Part shown: one piece after another, positions 61,291 through 64,000 of the stretch
Position numbering within the stretch: the stretch's first letter is position 1
How the letters are laid out: each line of letters starts with the position of its first letter
NCBI RefSeq assembly: GCF_014191725.1
Contig: NZ_JACHWZ010000009.1
Coordinates: 62,001-126,000 of the forward strand
Reading direction: 5' to 3'
DNA: 64,000 nucleotides
Source: Microbulbifer rhizosphaerae
GTDB lineage: Bacteria > Pseudomonadota > Gammaproteobacteria > Pseudomonadales > Cellvibrionaceae
Translations under genes and position numbers: made by a program
Notes under the pieces: generated by a model
Told to the model about the DNA's origin: nothing
What the model saw: only the letters and a program-made list of their open reading frames with translations
Databases searched by the model: none

Positions 61291-63432
61291 ATGCCCACTC
61301 CCCCTAACCCCGGCAAGACACTGCTGTCATACGCGATATCCGCCGCACTCGGGCTTACCCTCGCCCAACAATCACTGGCCCAGGAGGCTCCATCGACCGT
61401 CGAGGAGATCAGCGTCACCGCCCAGAAACAGGCCTATCGCGGCGACACTCCCCTGGAATCCCTGCCCCAGCAAACCCAGGTTCTCTCAGGGGAGACACTG
61501 GCTGAGCTGGGCGCAGTCCAACTGCAGGGCGCACTGGACATCGCCGGGGGCGTCGCCCGCCAGAACAGCTTTGGCGGTCTGTGGGACAGCTTTGCGATTC
61601 GCGGCTTTGCCGGGGATGAAAACCTCCCTTCCGGCTACCTGGTCAACGGCTTCAGCGGCGGCCGCGGCTTCAGCGGCAACCGGGATGCCTCCAATATCGA
61701 AACCATCGAAGTCCTGAAAGGCCCGGGCTCCGCTCTGTTCGGCCGCGGCGAGCCCGGCGGTACCATCAATATCGTTACCAGGAAGCCGGGTTTCGAGAGC
61801 GAGGGTGAAGGTTACCTACGTGCGACCGCCGGACGTTACGGCACTTACCGCTTCGAGGGCGATTACGCCGATACCCTGAACGACCGGGTGGCTTTCCGCA
61901 TCAACGGCGCCCGCCAGGACGGTGAAAGCTTCCGCGACGCCGTGGAATCCGAAAAGACCGTCCTGACCCCGTCGTTCCTGGTGGCGCTCGCCGAAAACAC
62001 CTCTCTCAGTTACGAAGCGGAATACCTGAAGCAGGAGGCGCCTTTCGACCGCGGCATCGTCGCCATCGACGGAGATCCCAGCAAAGTACCGGTTTCCAAC
62101 TTCTACGGCGAACCCGGGGACGGCCCGACTGAAATCGATGCCACCGGCCACCAGCTGGTCCTGCAGCACGACCTGAACGACAACTGGTTTATCCTCGCCG
62201 GCGCCAACTATCGGGCATCCTCCTTCGAGGGCTGCTCCACAGATCCCGAGCTCTCCGGCGGGCGCCAGCTGCTCAACAACGACGGCCAGCCCCTTTCGCG
62301 CCAGCGCCGCTGTCGCGATTTCGATGCCACCGATACATCCGGCCGCATCGAACTGTCCGGCTCTTTTGAAACCGGTGCGCTCACCCATCACACGATCGTG
62401 GGCAGCGACACCTACGAATATGAACTCGAATCCCTGCAGGACCGCTGGCGCGTCGACTGGGATTCCGGTGACAGGACCTACTCGGTGGATGTATTCAACC
62501 CGGTATATGGCCAGGTTGCGCCGGAAGGCTCGCCGCTGGCCAACAGGCTGGAAGAGCAGAGCGCCTGGGGCCTTTACTTCCAGGACCAGATCGACCTGGG
62601 CGAACACTGGAAAGTACTGCTGGGCCTGCGCTATGACGACTTCAGCCAGGACATTGAAAACCGCCTGTCGGGAGTGAATAGCCGCCAGTCCCAGACGGCC
62701 ACCAGTCCGCGCGCCGGCCTGGTATATGAAGCCAGCGACACCCTGTCCGTCTATGCGAGTTATTCGGAAGGCTTCCGCCCCAACAGCGGAGCGGATTTCT
62801 TCGGCACCGCCTTTGAACCGGAGGAGAGCAAATCCTACGAAGTGGGTACAAAACTGGTTGCACTCGACGGCGCCCTGAGCAGTACCATCGCGCTCTTCAA
62901 AATGGAAAAATCCAATATTCTCACCGCCGATCCCGCACACTCCGGATTTTCCGCCGCCCTTGGTGAAGCGGAGAGCCAGGGGGTTGAAATCGATATCACC
63001 GGTGACCTGACCGACACCTTGCGGATGCTGTTCAACTACGCCTATGTCGATGCCGAAACCACCAATGACATCACCAACGCAGACTGGGGCGTGGACATCC
63101 CCGCCGGAAGCCCGCTGATCAACATCCCGGAAAACAGCGCCAACCTGATGCTGGTGAAAAGCTTTACCATCGGTGGCAAAGCCTCCACCTTCGGCACCAG
63201 CGTGAACTATGTGGACGACCGCCTGGGGGAAACCATCGATCCAAGCTATACCCTGCCTTCCTACACACTGGTCAACCTGCTGGGCTCCTACCAGGCCACC
63301 GACAAGCTGAAATTGACCATGAACGTCGATAACCTGCTCGACGAGGAATACTACGTGAGTTCCTATCACAAACTCTGGACCATGCCTGGCTCGCCGCTGA
63401 CCTGGACGCTGGGAGCCACCGTTAGCCTCTGA
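61291..63432 (+). CDS. TonB-dependent siderophore receptor
   Basis: A 713-residue receptor. A signal peptide (about 1-30, ending LAQ) precedes a TonB-box-like TVEEISVTAQK, a plug domain (about 48-160, with LQTQVLSGETLAELGAVQLQGALDIAGGV, FAIRGF and ETIEVLKGPGSALFGRGEPGGTINIVTRKP) and a barrel ending LTWTLGATVSL. The FAIRGF and GEPGGTINIVTK segments are typical of the ferric-siderophore (FhuA/FoxA-like) subgroup. A Fur box just upstream shows iron repression. The siderophore is unknown; no biosynthetic or periplasmic-binding gene is adjacent. Confidence 0.93.
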   Translation: MPTPPNPGKTLLSYAISAALGLTLAQQSLAQEAPSTVEEISVTAQKQAYRGDTPLESLPQQTQVLSGETLAELGAVQLQGALDIAGGVARQNSFGGLWDSFAIRGFAGDENLPSGYLVNGFSGGRGFSGNRDASNIETIEVLKGPGSALFGRGEPGGTINIVTRKPGFESEGEGYLRATAGRYGTYRFEGDYADTLNDRVAFRINGARQDGESFRDAVESEKTVLTPSFLVALAENTSLSYEAEYLKQEAPFDRGIVAIDGDPSKVPVSNFYGEPGDGPTEIDATGHQLVLQHDLNDNWFILAGANYRASSFEGCSTDPELSGGRQLLNNDGQPLSRQRRCRDFDATDTSGRIELSGSFETGALTHHTIVGSDTYEYELESLQDRWRVDWDSGDRTYSVDVFNPVYGQVAPEGSPLANRLEEQSAWGLYFQDQIDLGEHWKVLLGLRYDDFSQDIENRLSGVNSRQSQTATSPRAGLVYEASDTLSVYASYSEGFRPNSGADFFGTAFEPEESKSYEVGTKLVALDGALSSTIALFKMEKSNILTADPAHSGFSAALGEAESQGVEIDITGDLTDTLRMLFNYAYVDAETTNDITNADWGVDIPAGSPLINIPENSANLMLVKSFTIGGKASTFGTSVNYVDDRLGETIDPSYTLPSYTLVNLLGSYQATDKLKLTMNVDNLLDEEYYVSSYHKLWTMPGSPLTWTLGATVSL

Positions 63433-63454
63433 GCCGGCTGGCTGAGAGCGGAAT

Positions 63455-63483
63455 GCCGGCGGGCCGCAATGCCCGCTGGTATT
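63455..63483 (+). terminator. Imperfect hairpin after the siderophore receptor gene
   Basis: ATGCCGGCGGGC and GCCCGCTGGTAT pair with one or two mismatches, 23 bp after the stop, with only a short T-rich tail. Confidence 0.4.
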
Positions 63484-63580
63484 GATTCAATCAAGCCCTT
63501 CGATGACAATGAGGGCACACTCTGCGCAAAGGCAGGATGCCCAGCAACAGGGCAAAGTCCCGGAACCTATGCAGGTTTCG

Positions 63581-64000
63581 TTAGCCGCTGCCTCTGAGAA
63601 ATGACCTGAATGCAAAGTAAGAAACCAGGCCGCAAACGACTGCCCCGATACCGAAAAGAATCCTGTGAAACGGGATTCCGGACAGAAAAGAAAGAAAAGC
63701 AACACTTCCACTAGCTCCGGAATCATCAGCAAACAAAGAAACCCAGCCAAAAATGGAACCTAGTACCAACGAAATAACAGTTGCCGATAAGGCGTTCCAT
63801 CTACCGGCGTTCCTTACCATTACCGTAATGCCGGCAACAGTAAACGCGATACCTGCAGCAAAGAAGATCCAGTTAGGCGCATTCTTTGCTGAATTTTCAG
63901 GCGTCAATATTTCTAACCCTCTGAGGATTAGAAAAACTCCTGCAAATAGCGCTGAACCAACCAGAAATGCCCTGTCTTTAAATTTAAATTCTTCGCTCAT
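63581..64000 (-). CDS. Small membrane protein with four helices
   Basis: A 139-residue protein with four hydrophobic segments (about residues 11-29, 43-61, 70-90, 110-130). The start ATG is the last codon of the window (63998-64000), so its upstream region cannot be seen. It is AT-richer than the core genes. I do not recognise a family and infer no function beyond membrane location. Confidence 0.65.
   Translation of the reverse strand: MSEEFKFKDRAFLVGSALFAGVFLILRGLEILTPENSAKNAPNWIFFAAGIAFTVAGITVMVRNAGRWNALSATVISLVLGSIFGWVSLFADDSGASGSVAFLSFLSGIPFHRILFGIGAVVCGLVSYFAFRSFLRGSG

Noticed and set aside
61816..63369. Long antisense frame over the siderophore receptor
   Set aside because: Shadow of the receptor gene, which has signal peptide, plug and barrel motifs.

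Overview
The window reads as a GC-rich gammaproteobacterial chromosome, most like Microbulbifer or a close marine relative in the Cellvibrionales/Pseudomonadales. This is an inference from gene content and order: a gspC-M cluster, a divergent etfBA/ETF-QO locus, gacA-uvrC-pgsA beside tRNA-Cys and tRNA-Leu, an exbBD-msbA-lpxK-kdsB-murB operon, large TonB-dependent receptors, and many short palindromic spacer repeats.

Layout. 1-3245: a partial lipoprotein, a hybrid sensor kinase without the phospho-accepting histidine, a DUF2788 protein and a small unknown protein. 3467-14402 (minus strand): a complete type II secretion operon gspC-D-E-F-G-H-I-J-K-L-M. 14660-18380: etfB-etfA diverging from ETF-quinone oxidoreductase, with a PsrA-like box between them. 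18580-25397: an isochorismatase-fold protein, a TonB-dependent receptor paired with a beta-helix lipoprotein, DUF1285 and a TetR regulator. 25820-26698: an SGNH hydrolase. 26777-32264: a hydroxyproline and prolyl-dipeptide catabolic cluster with its own GntR regulator and a clear operator candidate. 32364-35837: tesB, tRNA-Pro, an exported gluzincin metalloprotease, then a 3 x 112-bp array of tRNA-Cys 5' halves directly in front of intact tRNA-Cys and tRNA-Leu. 35964-46602: a thioesterase, pgsA, uvrC, gacA, alkB-like, murB, kdsB, lpxK, msbA, exbD and exbB. 46717-51361: a triple repeat, two unknown exported proteins and comEC. 51638-56802: a porin, a PrpD-family protein bracketed by two copies of an inverted repeat, and an OsmC-YcaO fusion. 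57066-60306: an AT-richer accessory island with a beta-propeller remnant, a broken and an intact YopT-type (C58) cysteine protease, an exported lipase-like protein and further debris. 61225-64000: a Fur box, a TonB-dependent siderophore receptor and a four-helix membrane protein.

How the parts work together. The T2SS exports folded hydrolases. ETF and ETF-QO pass electrons from acyl-CoA dehydrogenases to quinone, which fits fatty-acid control by PsrA. The hydroxyproline cluster takes Xaa-Pro/Hyp dipeptides through a dipeptidase, 2-epimerase, D-hydroxyproline dehydrogenase and deaminase; the final semialdehyde dehydrogenase is not in the window. The MsbA/LpxK/KdsB/MurB block makes envelope precursors.

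The most unusual points are the C58 protease/lipase island, the tRNA-Cys 5'-half array with a terminator-like structure in each unit, heptanucleotide repeats inside the long gspH and gspI prepilin leaders that could make secretion phase-variable, the histidine-less hybrid kinase, and an isochorismatase-fold protein without its catalytic cysteine.
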